Shown: positions 22,878-32,796, counted from the stretch's first letter. The stretch is DNA of 64,000 bases from Nonomuraea turcica (GCF_030718205.1 NZ_JAUZQF010000013.1:62001-126000), one strand, 5' to 3'. Numbers and translations are program-made. The notes: generated by a model from the letters alone, not told the origin.

Positions 22878-25460
22878 TCAGGCGAGTGCCAGGAGGGCGC
22901 GGGCGTTCGCGCTGCCCTGGTGGTCGCCGGCCTGCTCGAAGACCTCCAGCGCCGCGCCGGCCAGCTCGCGCGTGCGCTCGGCCGCGCCCTCCGCCCGGTT
23001 GACCTTGGCCAGCGCCAGCAGGGCGTGCGCGTCGAGCAGCCGGTCGCCGAGGCGCACGGCGATGCCCCTGGCCTGCTCGGCGGCGGCCCTGGCGGCCGCC
23101 TTGGCGCCCTGCGCCAGGTGCACCGCGGACAGCTCCAGCAGCGTGTCGGCCTGCCGGTGCCGGTCGCCCAGCTCGGCCAGGTGCCCGACGGCGGCCCGCA
23201 GCCGGGCGGCTGCCTCGTCGAGCCGGCCCGCGCGGCGCAGCACGAGGCCGAGCACCTGCTCGGCGTCGGCGGCGTCGCGCTCGTTCTCCGCGCCCTCCAG
23301 GCACGTGAGCAGGGCCCGCTCCGCCTCCTCCAGCCGGCCCAGCTCCAGGTGCACGCGGCCGAGCCGGCGCCTGGTGTGGTTGACGTCGCGGCTCCTGCCT
23401 GATTGCCCGGCCTGGCGCAGGAACATGGCCAGCGCCACCCGCAGCTTCGCGTGCGCGCTGTCCCATTCCCGCTCGGCCACGTGCAGGTCGCCCTGGTCCA
23501 GGAGGGCGAGCGCCTCGCCCCGGTCGTCGCCCGCCCGGCGCGCGGACTCCAGCGCCGGCCCCGCCACGGCCCGCCAGTCGTCGAGGAACCGGTGCCGCTC
23601 CAGGAACGGCACCAGCAGGTGCGCCAGCCGCCAGCACCCGTCGTCCAGCCCCGCCGCGTGCAGGTCGGCGACGAGGCTCACAAGGAACGCCCGCTCGGCC
23701 GCCAGCCACTCCACGGACTCCCTGATGTCCCTGGTCGCCACGGCCGTAGCGGGATCGCCGGACACCAGCGAGAACCGCGACGCCCGCACCCTGGCCTGCA
23801 CCACCTCCGACAGGGTCGCCAGCACGCCGGGCACCGGCTGCTCGCGGGCGAACAGCCGGGTCAGGCCGTGCAGCCGGTAACGCACCTGGCCCGCCACGTC
23901 CACACCGTGCGTCTCCAGCAGGCCGGCGTCCACCAGCGCCTCCGCCTGCCCGCCCAGCCGCTCGGTCACCCAGTCCGCGAAGTCGGGCGCGGACAGCGCG
24001 CCGAGCCCGCGCAGCGTCAGCTTGGCCGTCTCGGGCAACCCGTCGAACCCGATCGCGAACACGCTCCGTACCGTCAGATCGCCCGCGTGCAGCCGGTCCA
24101 GCCGCTCGTGCTCGTCCTCCAGCAGCCCCACCAGGTAGTCGACGCTCCACTCAGGGCGGGCCGCCAGCCGGGAGCCCGCGATGCGCAACGCGATCGGCAG
24201 GCCGCCGCAGAAGCGCGCCAGCCTGCGCAGAGCGTCGTCCGCGGCCCGTCCTGAGCTCCTGACCAGCAGCTCCAACGCCTCGGCGTCGTCGAGCACACCC
24301 ACCGACAGCCGCAGCGCGCCGGTCAGGCCGCCGAGCGGGGAACGGCTGGTCACGACCGTCGGGCACGCGCTCAGCAGCGGCCGCACCTGCGCCTCGTCGG
24401 CCGCGTTGTCCAGCACCACCAGCAGCCGGCGGTTGGCGGTGTAGGTGCGGAACAGCCGTTCGCGCTGCCCCGGCGACGCCGGTATCGCCTGCGCCGGACA
24501 GCCCAGCCAGCGCAGGAAGTCCTCCAACACCGCCGCCGGGGTCGTGGTCTCGCGCAGGTCGGCGTACAGGATGCCGTCGGGGAAGCGCTCACGTCGCAGC
24601 CACGCCGCATGCGCGGCTAGCGCCGACTTGCCCACCCCCGCCTGGCCGTGCAGCACGACCAGTCCGCCTATAACCCGCTCCAGGAGATCCGCGCGGCCGG
24701 TGAAGTCGGTCATGTCGGGCGGCAGCAGCACCGGCGGCCCGGCCGAGACGTGCAGCGACACGTCGTCGTGCAGCATGCGGTGGTAGAGGAGCTGAAGCTC
24801 CGGGTCGGGCTCGATCGCGTGGCCGCCGTCGAGCTGGTCGCGCAGCACCGCGTACGCCGCCAGCGCGTCCACGCGGCGGCCGCTGCGGTAGAGCGCCAGC
24901 ATGTACTGGCCGCGGAAACGCTGCCACATCGGGTGCTGCTTGGTCAGCTGCCGCAGCTCGGCCAGCAGCTCGCGGTGCCGGCCCGCGTCCAGGTCCGCCT
25001 GCACCCTGCGCTCCAGGGCGAGCAGCCGCAGCTCCTCCAGCTCCTCGCGCAGCAGCCGGGTCTCCACCCAGCGCTCGCCCTCGGGGTCCACATCCGCCAG
25101 GACCTCGCCCCGCCACAAGGCCAGCGCGTCCTCGTACGCCCCCTGGTCCACGAGCAGCCGGAACCGGTCCACGTCCAGGAGGCCGTCACCGAGGTTGAGC
25201 ACGTACGAGCCGGACACGGTTGTGATCACATCCGGGCCGATCAGCCGGCGTAACTGGCCCACGTAGCCACGGATCAGGGAGTCGGATCGGTCGCCGCCCT
25301 CACGCGACCACAGCAGCCGGCGCAGCCGCTCGGCCGTCAGCGGACGACCGGCGTTCAACAGGAACATCGCCAGCAGGTCGCGGTGCTTCGGCACGGTCGG
25401 CGTGCGGTCCCGCCCGTCGCCGTCGCGCACTTCGAGCGGCCCCATGATGCGAAATTCCAT
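22878..25460 (-). CDS. AfsR-like SARP regulator (SARP, NB-ARC, TPR)
   Basis: 860-residue transcriptional activator. Domains: OmpR-like winged helix of SARPs (about 1-95; MEFRIMGPLEVRDG, TAERLRRLLWS, SLIRGYVGQLRRLIG), bacterial transcriptional activator domain BTAD (about 98-245), NB-ARC ATPase (about 260-560; Walker A HGQAGVGKSAL, LLVVLDNAADEAQV, GLPIALRIAGSRL), and C-terminal TPR repeats (about 640-860). This is the AfsR layout, where a Ser/Thr kinase (AfsK) phosphorylates the regulator. AAGGAAG precedes the ATG at 25460. It lies 94 bases downstream of a kinase gene on the same strand. Heptamer repeats typical of SARP targets occur at four promoters nearby. Targets are inferred. Confidence 0.9.
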   Translation of the reverse strand: MEFRIMGPLEVRDGDGRDRTPTVPKHRDLLAMFLLNAGRPLTAERLRRLLWSREGGDRSDSLIRGYVGQLRRLIGPDVITTVSGSYVLNLGDGLLDVDRFRLLVDQGAYEDALALWRGEVLADVDPEGERWVETRLLREELEELRLLALERRVQADLDAGRHRELLAELRQLTKQHPMWQRFRGQYMLALYRSGRRVDALAAYAVLRDQLDGGHAIEPDPELQLLYHRMLHDDVSLHVSAGPPVLLPPDMTDFTGRADLLERVIGGLVVLHGQAGVGKSALAAHAAWLRRERFPDGILYADLRETTTPAAVLEDFLRWLGCPAQAIPASPGQRERLFRTYTANRRLLVVLDNAADEAQVRPLLSACPTVVTSRSPLGGLTGALRLSVGVLDDAEALELLVRSSGRAADDALRRLARFCGGLPIALRIAGSRLAARPEWSVDYLVGLLEDEHERLDRLHAGDLTVRSVFAIGFDGLPETAKLTLRGLGALSAPDFADWVTERLGGQAEALVDAGLLETHGVDVAGQVRYRLHGLTRLFAREQPVPGVLATLSEVVQARVRASRFSLVSGDPATAVATRDIRESVEWLAAERAFLVSLVADLHAAGLDDGCWRLAHLLVPFLERHRFLDDWRAVAGPALESARRAGDDRGEALALLDQGDLHVAEREWDSAHAKLRVALAMFLRQAGQSGRSRDVNHTRRRLGRVHLELGRLEEAERALLTCLEGAENERDAADAEQVLGLVLRRAGRLDEAAARLRAAVGHLAELGDRHRQADTLLELSAVHLAQGAKAAARAAAEQARGIAVRLGDRLLDAHALLALAKVNRAEGAAERTRELAGAALEVFEQAGDHQGSANARALLALA

Positions 25461-25554
25461 GCGATCTTCCTTCTCGGGGAGATGTCGATCAGAATGGCAC
25501 ACCTGATGACTCCTCTCACTCCCGCCTGCGCTCGTGGCGCACGTGAAGGACAAG

Positions 25555-28500
25555 CTAAGGGCAAGGGCGAAAGCGCTCGATCTCGGGCAAGTACGTCCGC
25601 CACTCCTCGGCGGTGAGCGCGCGCCCCACCCGCTCGCACACCGTCCCCGCCACGCGATGCTCGTCGATGTCGTGCGTGCGGAGCGTCCCGTCGTCCGTCA
25701 GGCTGACGAGCTTCCTGCCGTCGGCGGAGAACTCCAGCCAGAGCCCGTTCGTGTCGCCGCCCAGCCCGTCGAACACCACGCCCAGCGGACGCCTGCTCGC
25801 CACGTCCCACAGCCTGATGCGCGCGCCGCTCTCGAAGCCGGCGATCATGCTCTTGTCAGGCGACCAGGCGAGTATCCGCGGGTCGCCGTCAGGGGCGTAA
25901 GGGAAGGAGCCGAGCCGGGTCTTGAGCTCCCCGTCCCAGAGAGAGATCCCGTCAGGCTGACTGAGCGCGATCCTGCTGCCGTCCGCGGCCACGGCGAAGG
26001 TGTCCGCGACGGGAGCGGCCTCCGGGGCGGCGGGCCGGCCCTTCACCGGATCGACGATCCTGACCTCGGGAAACGGCATGATCAGTCCGCCGTTCGGCAG
26101 GAACTCCATCGGCCCGTAGCCCGAGATCGCGGTGACCCTGGACGACCCGTGCTCCAGATCCAGCAATTCCAACGGCGTTTGGTCGTCCCATTCCGACGGC
26201 ATTTGGCCGTCGAATCCGGACGGAATGACGGCCAGTGTCCGGCCGTCCCGGCTGAAGACCATCTGGTCGGACGTCGCCGCCCCTTTGGTAGCGAGCCGGA
26301 ACCGCGCCGTGACCTTGCCCGAGCTGGTCTCGATGATGAGGACCGTCGTGCCTTCGGTGGTGGCCAGCCGCTTGCCGTCGGGGCTGAACGCCATCACGGT
26401 TCCGGTGTCGTTCGTCTTGATCGCCGGGACCAGCGGCCGGCCCGACGCCGTGTCCAGCAGGTTCAGGATCCCGGCCCGCTTGACGGCCAGGACCCGTGCC
26501 CCGGGGTCTGGACGCAGGTCGTCCAATGCGTGATCGGTGAGCGAGCGGTCGAAGAGGTGGGCGACGTCGATCGTGTGGACGGTGCCGCTGTCGGTCAGGA
26601 CGCGCAGCGCCCGGCCCTTGGTGTCGAGGCGGACCTCGCTGACGAGGTCCGGCAGCTCGAGTCGCAACACGATCTGCCCGTTGGCCCCCCGCCATAACAC
26701 CACCTCTCTCATCGAGGTCCAGGCGGCGACGAAACGGCCATCGAGGCTGTAGTCGACGACCTGCCCCTCCTCGCCGTCCTCGATCAGCCAGGGGGACCCA
26801 ATGTCCAGGTAGAGCGCGCGCACCCTGGGCCGCTCCGAGCCTGGCACCTCTTCGACGATGGCCAGCTCCTGCGCGTCCTCGCTGAACCTGGCCCTGAGGA
26901 CGCTCCCGGAGCGCGGCAGCCAGGAGGCTCTCATGCGGACGCCGCGGCGCAGATCCCAGAGCTCCGCCCGCTCGCCCGCCCCCGTGGACGCGAACCCGAG
27001 GCGGCCGTCCGCGCTGATGGCGGTCAGTGCCGCCCCTGACGGCGCGGTGCGCCGCCGGCGGGTGGCGACGTCCCACAACTGCTCGCTGGTCGAACCGACA
27101 GGCACGCTCAGCAGGCGCCCAGTCCGGTCGAACTCCAGCCTGGCGTACACCTCGGAGTATTCGGCCTTGGCGGCGAACCAGCCGCCGAGCGGGCGGCCCG
27201 TGCCGACGTCCCACAGCTGCACCCCCTTGGGGCCCTGCACGGCCATGACGCGGCTGTCCGGGCTCAGCGCGACCTTGTGCAGGCCCTCGCCGAGCCCGGA
27301 GAACTCGCGCAGGCGCCGCCAACTGGAGACGTCCCAGATCTGGGCCTTGCCACTTACGACCGCCACGAGCGTGCGGCCGTCGTGGCTGAGCGACCGCAAC
27401 TCCGCGTCGGTGATCGAGGCGTCGCCCGAGATGCGTGCCGTGGGCTGCGACACGGAGTCGTAGAGCGCGCCGCGTGTCTCCGGCAGTTCCGGGCTCAGCC
27501 GCCAGGCCGCGACGCTGAGCAGCCGCGCCAGTTCGGGCTGGATCTCCCGCAGGTCGGCCGCGCGCAGGACCAGTTCCTTGGAGCGGGCGTCGTCACGCTG
27601 CCGGTTGGACTCCCTGCGCAGGTATTCGGCCGTGCCCAGCCCGCCGAGTGTGGCCACGAGTAGCACGGCCAGGGCGGCCGCGACCAGGTTGCGCCGCCTG
27701 GACTGCCTGCGGGCCTGCCGGGAGGCGGCGTCGAGGTATTCGCGTTCGCGCCTGGCCAGTGTGAGGTCCTTGCGCTCGGCCGCGGCCCAGTGGAGCGTCC
27801 GGTCCAGGGCCGAGCCGTGCATCAGATCGGCGGGTCTCCTGCCGTGCGATTCCCACTCGGCGGCGGCGTCGGCGAGGCGGCGGTGCACGGGCAGTCCCTC
27901 GCGGTTGCCCGCCACCCAGTCCCGGAGCCTCGGCCAGGCGTGGAGGAGGCCGGGCCTGGCCAGTTCGTATGCCGTGCCGGTGCTCGCGACCAGGCCGGCG
28001 GCGGCGAACACGGCCAGCATCGCGTCGACGGCCTCCGTCTCCGGCAACTCGTCCCTGGCGACCGGTCTGAGCGTGTCGCCGTCGACCATCCGCAGGAAAA
28101 CCTCGGGCGTGCTCGCGCGCTCCGCCTCCGTCAGCAGGCCGTAGAGCTCCTCGGCGATCGCGCCCAGGTCGGGCTCGGCCGGGCCGCGCAGTGTTCCCGC
28201 CTGCGTGCTGCCCCAAGTGAGCAGATCGTGGCTCTCGCTCTCGTCCTCACCGACGAGACGCAGCAGGACGTCCTTGGCGGCGGGCCGGGCAGCGGGGTCC
28301 GCGGCGAGTGAGGCGGCCACGAGAGGGCCGAGCGGGTCGGGCAGCCCGGCGGTGTCAGGCTCGAAGGCGAGCACGCGGCCGACGACCGCCATCGGCTCGC
28401 CCGGCGCGATCGCGTCGCTTCCCCCGGCCGCGAAGAGCACCACCATCGCCCAGGCCCACAGGTCGGCCGCCTCGGTGGCGCCACTCCCGGCGAGCACCTC

Positions 28501-29025
28501 AGGCGGCATGTAGGCGGGCGTGCCCATGAGCGGCCCGCTCGTGGTCGGCCCGACCTCCCTGGCCACCCCGAAGTCGATCACCCGCGGGCCGTCGGGGCCG
28601 AGGATGATGTTGTCAGGCTTGAGATCGCGGTGCACGATCCCTGCCCGATGGATGGCGGTCAGCGCTGTCGCCACGCCGATGGCCAGGCGTCGCAGCCGGT
28701 CCCCTCGGTACGGTCCGGACTCGTCCACGACCTGCCGCAGGTTGGGACCCGGCACGAACTCGCTGACAATGTACGGGACGGGCACGTCCACCCGGGCCTC
28801 GATCACCCGCGCGGTGCAGAACGAGGCCACCCTCTCGGCCGCCGCGCTCTCCTGCGCCAGCCTGGCCCGCGCCTGCGCATTGTCAAACCTGGGCACCTTG
28901 ACCGCGACCCGCTCGCCGTTGTCACCGTACGCCTCGTAGACCACGCCCTGACCGCCCTGGCCCAGGCGGCCGGCCAGCCAGTAACGCCCCAGGCGGTGCG
29001 GATCGGAGGGAGCCAGAGGGGCCAT
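25555..29025 (-). CDS. Transmembrane Ser/Thr kinase with nSTAND1-like linker and WD40 propeller (1)
   Basis: 1156-residue kinase. Kinase domain about 14-275 with all active residues: GQGGQGVVY loop, Lys43 (VAVKVP), HRDLKPDN (132-139), DFG (151-153), GTPAYMPPE. Then a region matching the winged-helix part of actinobacterial nSTAND1 proteins (about 290-440; LLHAWPRLRDWV, LPVHRRLADAAAEWESHGRRP). A single membrane helix follows (about 445-465; LVAAALAVLLVATLGG), then a WD40-type beta-propeller to the C terminus (SHDGRTLV, LSPDSRVMAVQG, WDVGTGRPLGG, WSPDKSMIAG). The ATG at 25555's far end, 29025, has GGAGGA 9 bases upstream. Likely topology: kinase inside, propeller outside. It precedes the AfsR-like gene, so it is a candidate AfsK counterpart. 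Confidence 0.88.
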   Translation of the reverse strand: MAPLAPSDPHRLGRYWLAGRLGQGGQGVVYEAYGDNGERVAVKVPRFDNAQARARLAQESAAAERVASFCTARVIEARVDVPVPYIVSEFVPGPNLRQVVDESGPYRGDRLRRLAIGVATALTAIHRAGIVHRDLKPDNIILGPDGPRVIDFGVAREVGPTTSGPLMGTPAYMPPEVLAGSGATEAADLWAWAMVVLFAAGGSDAIAPGEPMAVVGRVLAFEPDTAGLPDPLGPLVAASLAADPAARPAAKDVLLRLVGEDESESHDLLTWGSTQAGTLRGPAEPDLGAIAEELYGLLTEAERASTPEVFLRMVDGDTLRPVARDELPETEAVDAMLAVFAAAGLVASTGTAYELARPGLLHAWPRLRDWVAGNREGLPVHRRLADAAAEWESHGRRPADLMHGSALDRTLHWAAAERKDLTLARREREYLDAASRQARRQSRRRNLVAAALAVLLVATLGGLGTAEYLRRESNRQRDDARSKELVLRAADLREIQPELARLLSVAAWRLSPELPETRGALYDSVSQPTARISGDASITDAELRSLSHDGRTLVAVVSGKAQIWDVSSWRRLREFSGLGEGLHKVALSPDSRVMAVQGPKGVQLWDVGTGRPLGGWFAAKAEYSEVYARLEFDRTGRLLSVPVGSTSEQLWDVATRRRRTAPSGAALTAISADGRLGFASTGAGERAELWDLRRGVRMRASWLPRSGSVLRARFSEDAQELAIVEEVPGSERPRVRALYLDIGSPWLIEDGEEGQVVDYSLDGRFVAAWTSMREVVLWRGANGQIVLRLELPDLVSEVRLDTKGRALRVLTDSGTVHTIDVAHLFDRSLTDHALDDLRPDPGARVLAVKRAGILNLLDTASGRPLVPAIKTNDTGTVMAFSPDGKRLATTEGTTVLIIETSSGKVTARFRLATKGAATSDQMVFSRDGRTLAVIPSGFDGQMPSEWDDQTPLELLDLEHGSSRVTAISGYGPMEFLPNGGLIMPFPEVRIVDPVKGRPAAPEAAPVADTFAVAADGSRIALSQPDGISLWDGELKTRLGSFPYAPDGDPRILAWSPDKSMIAGFESGARIRLWDVASRRPLGVVFDGLGGDTNGLWLEFSADGRKLVSLTDDGTLRTHDIDEHRVAGTVCERVGRALTAEEWRTYLPEIERFRPCP

Positions 29026-29219
29026 CAAGATCCTTCCTCCACCAAAGTCGTCTGGTGATATTCCGTACCACGGCCGGAGTCCGCGCGGTGCCTCTGCCTT
29101 ATGAGAAATGTCCCTTGAGACCGTGCCGCTCGATCAGCACCCGCGCGGCACGGGCCAGCGTCCGCGACGCCCCGGTCCTTGCGCGGCACGCGAGCGCTTG
29201 CCGCCGGACTGGGCGGATC

Positions 29220-29253
29220 CTCAACATCGCCTCAACATCCGCCGCCCTATGGT
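29220..29253 (+). promoter_or_regulatory. SARP-type promoter B: two CTCAACA heptamers, 11-bp period
   Basis: CTCAACA at 29220 and 29231, then 10 bases, then the -10 box TATGGT (29248-29253). It faces the second kinase gene; transcription would begin about 25-30 bases before its start codon. It lies between the divergent kinase genes. Confidence 0.75.
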
Positions 29254-29289
29254 CCGGGACGACCCCGATCGAGCAGAATGGCGGTCTTG

Positions 29290-32200
29290 ATGGTTCCTCT
29301 CACTTCTTCCGACCCGCACCGCCTGGGGCGTTACTGGCTGGTCGGTCGCCTCGGCGCGGGCGGCCAGGGCGTCGTCTACGAGGCGTACGGCGAGCCGGGC
29401 GAACGGGTCGCGATCAAGGTGCCCAGGTCCGAGGGCGCGGAGGCGCGGGCCAGGCTGGCCAAGGAGGCGTCGGCGGCCGAGAGGGTGGCCTCGTTCTGCA
29501 CCGCCAAGGTGATCGAGGCGCAGGTCGAGGCGGCCCCGCTGTACATCGTCAGCGAGTACGTTCCCGGCCTCAGCCTGCGGCAGGTCGTGGCCGAGTCGGG
29601 CTCCTATGAGGGCGACCGGCTGCGCCGCCTGGCCGTCGGCGTGGCGACCGCGCTGACCGCCATCCACCAGGCCGGCATCGTCCACCGTGACCTCAAGCCT
29701 GACAACATCATTCTGGGCCCCGACGGCCCGCGGGTGATCGACTTCGGGGTGGCCAGGGAGGTCGGGCCGACCACGAGCGGTCCGATCATGGGCACGCCGA
29801 ACTACATGTCGCCGGAGGTGTTCGACGGGCGCGCCGTGACCGAGGCGGCCGACCTGTGGGCGTGGGGCCTGGTCGTGCTGTTCGCGGCCCGGGGGAGGGA
29901 CGCGATCGAGCACGGCGACCCGATGGCGGTCATCGGGCGGCTGCTCGGCTTCAAGCCGGACGTGGCCGGGCTGCCGGAACCGCTCGGCTCCCTCGTGGCG
30001 GCCGCCCTTTCCAGGAACGCCGCCGACCGGCCGACCGCCAAGGAGGTGCTGCTGCGCCTGCTCGACGACACCGTCGCGGGCGACGCCGCCGAGGAGGACC
30101 CGCTGGCGCGCGGCGGCACGCTGGCCGGCACGCTGAAGGGCCGGGCGGAACCGGACCTGGGCGCGATCGCCGAGGAGCTCTACGCCGAGCTCACCGAGAC
30201 CGAGCGGGCGAGCGTGCCCGAGGTTTTCCTGCGGATGATCGACGGCGACGCGCTCCGGCCGGTCGACCGGGACGAACTGCCCGAGCCCCCGGCCGTCGAC
30301 GCGCTGCTCGACGTGTTCGCCGCGGCGGGCATCGTCACGCGGACCGGGACGGCGTACGCGCTGGCCATGCCGGGCCTGCTGCGCGCCTGGCCCCGGCTGG
30401 GCGAGTGGGTGGCGGGCAACAGCGCTGGGCTGCCGGTGCATCGCCGCCTCGTCGACGCCGCGGCCGAGTGGGAGTCGCACGGCAGGAGACCCGGCGATCT
30501 GATGCACGGCTCGGCTCTGGACCGGACGCTCCATTGGGCCGCGGCCGAGCGCAAGGACCTTACTCTGGCCAGGCGTGAACGCGAATACCTCGACGCCGCC
30601 TCCCGGCAAGCCCGCCGGCAGTCCAGGCGGCGCAACCTGGTCGCGGCGGCGCTGGCCGTGCTGCTGGTGGCCGCGCTCGGCGGGTTCGGCAGCGCCGAAT
30701 ACCTGCGCAGGGAGTCGAACAGGCAGCGTGACAACGCGCTGGCCCAAGCGCTCGCGCTGCGCGCCGCCGACCTGCGGAAGAGCGACCCCCAGGCCGCGAT
30801 GCTGCTGAGCGTGGCCGGCTGGCGGCTGAGCCCGGGACTGCCCGAGGCCCGAGGCGCGCTCTACGACTCGCTCTCCCAGAGCACGACCTCCGTCTTCGCC
30901 GACCCCGACTACACGGCCGACACGGTACAGGCGCTCGGCCAGGACGGGCGCACGCTCGTGTCGGTGAGCGACGGCACGGCCAGGATCTGGGACCTTCCCG
31001 GCAAGCGGCGGATCGGCACGCTCTCGGGCGTGGGCACGGGCGTGGCCCAAGCCGCGCTCGCCCCCGACGGGCGCACCCTGGCCCTCCTGGACGGCAAGGC
31101 TGCGCGACTGTGGGACACGCGGACCGGCCGGCCGCTCGGCGGTCCCATCCCGCTCGGGAAGGGTCACAAGTGGGGCGCCGACCTGGAGTTTGACAAGTCC
31201 GGTCGCTACCTGGCCATCCCCGGACAAGTCCTGCAGGAATGGTGGGACGTCACCACGCGCAAGCGGCTCACCGCCCCCTCGGGAGCCGCCGTCAAGGCGA
31301 TCAGCGGGGACGGCCGCCACGGTTTCGTGGCTGACGACACGAGGGAGGAGCTGTGGGACCTTCGCAGCGACAAGAAGACGCGTATACCGCGCTTTCCGGA
31401 CGGAGCGGTCATCGACGACATCGCCTTCAGTGACGACGGCAGGGCGCTGGTGACCCTCGAGACCCTGGCCTCGGGCGAGCAGAGCAGGCTACGCCTGTTC
31501 GAGCTGCCGACCGCAGGGGAGACGATGGGTGAGGAGAGCGATCGCGCCACGAATGTGGCCTTCGCCTTCGGCGACGCGTTCATCGCCACCTGGGGGGGAG
31601 GGAGCATGCTGAGGTTACAGCGGCGCTCCGGCTTCGCCACGGTGTACGAGCGGGCCATGCCCGACTTCGTCGCCCAGCTTGGCTTCGACCTCGCCGGCCG
31701 TGCCGTCCGCTATCTGAACGACCGCGGCGTCGTCTACACCGAGGACGTCTCGATGGCGTTCGACCGGCCGATCGCCGCCGGCGACGGCGCGAGCGTGGCG
31801 CTGGACCCTTCCGCGCGCGTGCTGACCGAGGTGAACATGGACACGATCGACGTCTGGGACACGGCGACGGGACGGCCGCTGATCGCGCCGGTCGGCTGGT
31901 CGGGCACGGGGGCCGCGACCGCCTTCGACGCTGGCGGCCGCCGCCTCGCCCTGGCCGGCGGCGACAAGGTCTCCATCGTGGATCTGGCCGGACGCGAGGT
32001 GTCGGCCAGGCTCAAGCTGACGGGTAACGGCAGGAAGGGTGCGCGGGCGCTGGCCTTCAGCCCGGACGGCCGCACGCTGGCCGTGTCACGCGAGGACGAG
32101 TCCGGCCGCGTCGAGCTGTGGGACCTCGAACGGGGGACTGCGCGAACGACGAGCGGGCGTAGCGCGGGCTACCTGGCCTTCCGCCCCGATGGACGGCTGC

Positions 32201-32796
32201 TGATGACCGGGGACCCGTTCCAGCTCATCGACCCTGCGACGGGTGCCACCCGCCCTCTCGCGCCGGGGACCGGCCAGCTCGACGGCCCCTTCTCCGTCAG
32301 CCCGGACGGCCGTCAGGTGGTCTTCGCCGGCCCCGACCGGCTCACCTTGTGGGACGGCGACGTCAGGGCCCGGATCGCCCAGTTCTCCGCGGTTCCGGGC
32401 AGCGAGGCCACCATGCTCGCCTGGTCACCCGACGGGCGCACGATCGCCTCGTACGAGAAGGGTATGCGCGTGCGGTTGTGGGACGTGCCGACCCGGCAAC
32501 CGCTGGGCATCGTCTTCGACGGTAAGCAGCGGCTGGACGAGGTCGGCGACGGGTGGGTGGCGTTCTCGGCGGACGGCACGAAACTCCACACCGCCGCCCT
32601 CGACGGCACCGTGCGCGTGCATGACGTGGATGAGCGGCACGTGGCCGCGACCGTGTGCGCACGCGCGGGCCGTACACTCACCGCCGCTGAATGGTCCCGC
32701 CACCTGCCCGGCGTCGAGCCTTTCACGCTGTGCCGATCCGCAGAATCGGCAGCCCGCGGGTCCACATCCGGTAGCGAACGCCGTAGTGGGCGCTGA
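29290..32796 (+). CDS. Transmembrane Ser/Thr kinase with nSTAND1-like linker and WD40 propeller (2)
   Basis: 1168-residue paralogue of the divergent kinase, same layout: kinase (GAGGQGVVY, VAIKVP, HRDLKPDN, DFG, GTPNYMSPE), nSTAND1-like winged linker (LLRAWPRLGEWV, HRRLVDAAAEWESHGRRP), one membrane helix (about 450-470) and a WD40 propeller (WDTRTGRPLGG, FSPDGRTLAVS, WSPDGRTIAS). Kinase and linker are close to the paralogue; the propeller has diverged more, as expected for different ligands. I chose the ATG at 29290 because it aligns with the start of the paralogue; an ATG at 29278 is also in frame and neither has a clear ribosome-binding site. SARP-type promoter B precedes it, so expression probably depends on a SARP. 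Confidence 0.87.
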   Translation: MVPLTSSDPHRLGRYWLVGRLGAGGQGVVYEAYGEPGERVAIKVPRSEGAEARARLAKEASAAERVASFCTAKVIEAQVEAAPLYIVSEYVPGLSLRQVVAESGSYEGDRLRRLAVGVATALTAIHQAGIVHRDLKPDNIILGPDGPRVIDFGVAREVGPTTSGPIMGTPNYMSPEVFDGRAVTEAADLWAWGLVVLFAARGRDAIEHGDPMAVIGRLLGFKPDVAGLPEPLGSLVAAALSRNAADRPTAKEVLLRLLDDTVAGDAAEEDPLARGGTLAGTLKGRAEPDLGAIAEELYAELTETERASVPEVFLRMIDGDALRPVDRDELPEPPAVDALLDVFAAAGIVTRTGTAYALAMPGLLRAWPRLGEWVAGNSAGLPVHRRLVDAAAEWESHGRRPGDLMHGSALDRTLHWAAAERKDLTLARREREYLDAASRQARRQSRRRNLVAAALAVLLVAALGGFGSAEYLRRESNRQRDNALAQALALRAADLRKSDPQAAMLLSVAGWRLSPGLPEARGALYDSLSQSTTSVFADPDYTADTVQALGQDGRTLVSVSDGTARIWDLPGKRRIGTLSGVGTGVAQAALAPDGRTLALLDGKAARLWDTRTGRPLGGPIPLGKGHKWGADLEFDKSGRYLAIPGQVLQEWWDVTTRKRLTAPSGAAVKAISGDGRHGFVADDTREELWDLRSDKKTRIPRFPDGAVIDDIAFSDDGRALVTLETLASGEQSRLRLFELPTAGETMGEESDRATNVAFAFGDAFIATWGGGSMLRLQRRSGFATVYERAMPDFVAQLGFDLAGRAVRYLNDRGVVYTEDVSMAFDRPIAAGDGASVALDPSARVLTEVNMDTIDVWDTATGRPLIAPVGWSGTGAATAFDAGGRRLALAGGDKVSIVDLAGREVSARLKLTGNGRKGARALAFSPDGRTLAVSREDESGRVELWDLERGTARTTSGRSAGYLAFRPDGRLLMTGDPFQLIDPATGATRPLAPGTGQLDGPFSVSPDGRQVVFAGPDRLTLWDGDVRARIAQFSAVPGSEATMLAWSPDGRTIASYEKGMRVRLWDVPTRQPLGIVFDGKQRLDEVGDGWVAFSADGTKLHTAALDGTVRVHDVDERHVAATVCARAGRTLTAAEWSRHLPGVEPFTLCRSAESAARGSTSGSERRSGR

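Noticed and set aside
24648..25253. Plus-strand frame opposite the SARP gene
   Set aside because: Gln/Val/His-rich antisense translation with no domain; the SARP winged helix and BTAD occupy the minus strand.
29221..31320. 699-residue minus-strand frame opposite the second kinase
   Set aside because: Antisense shadow; the plus-strand frame carries a complete kinase and WD40 repeats.
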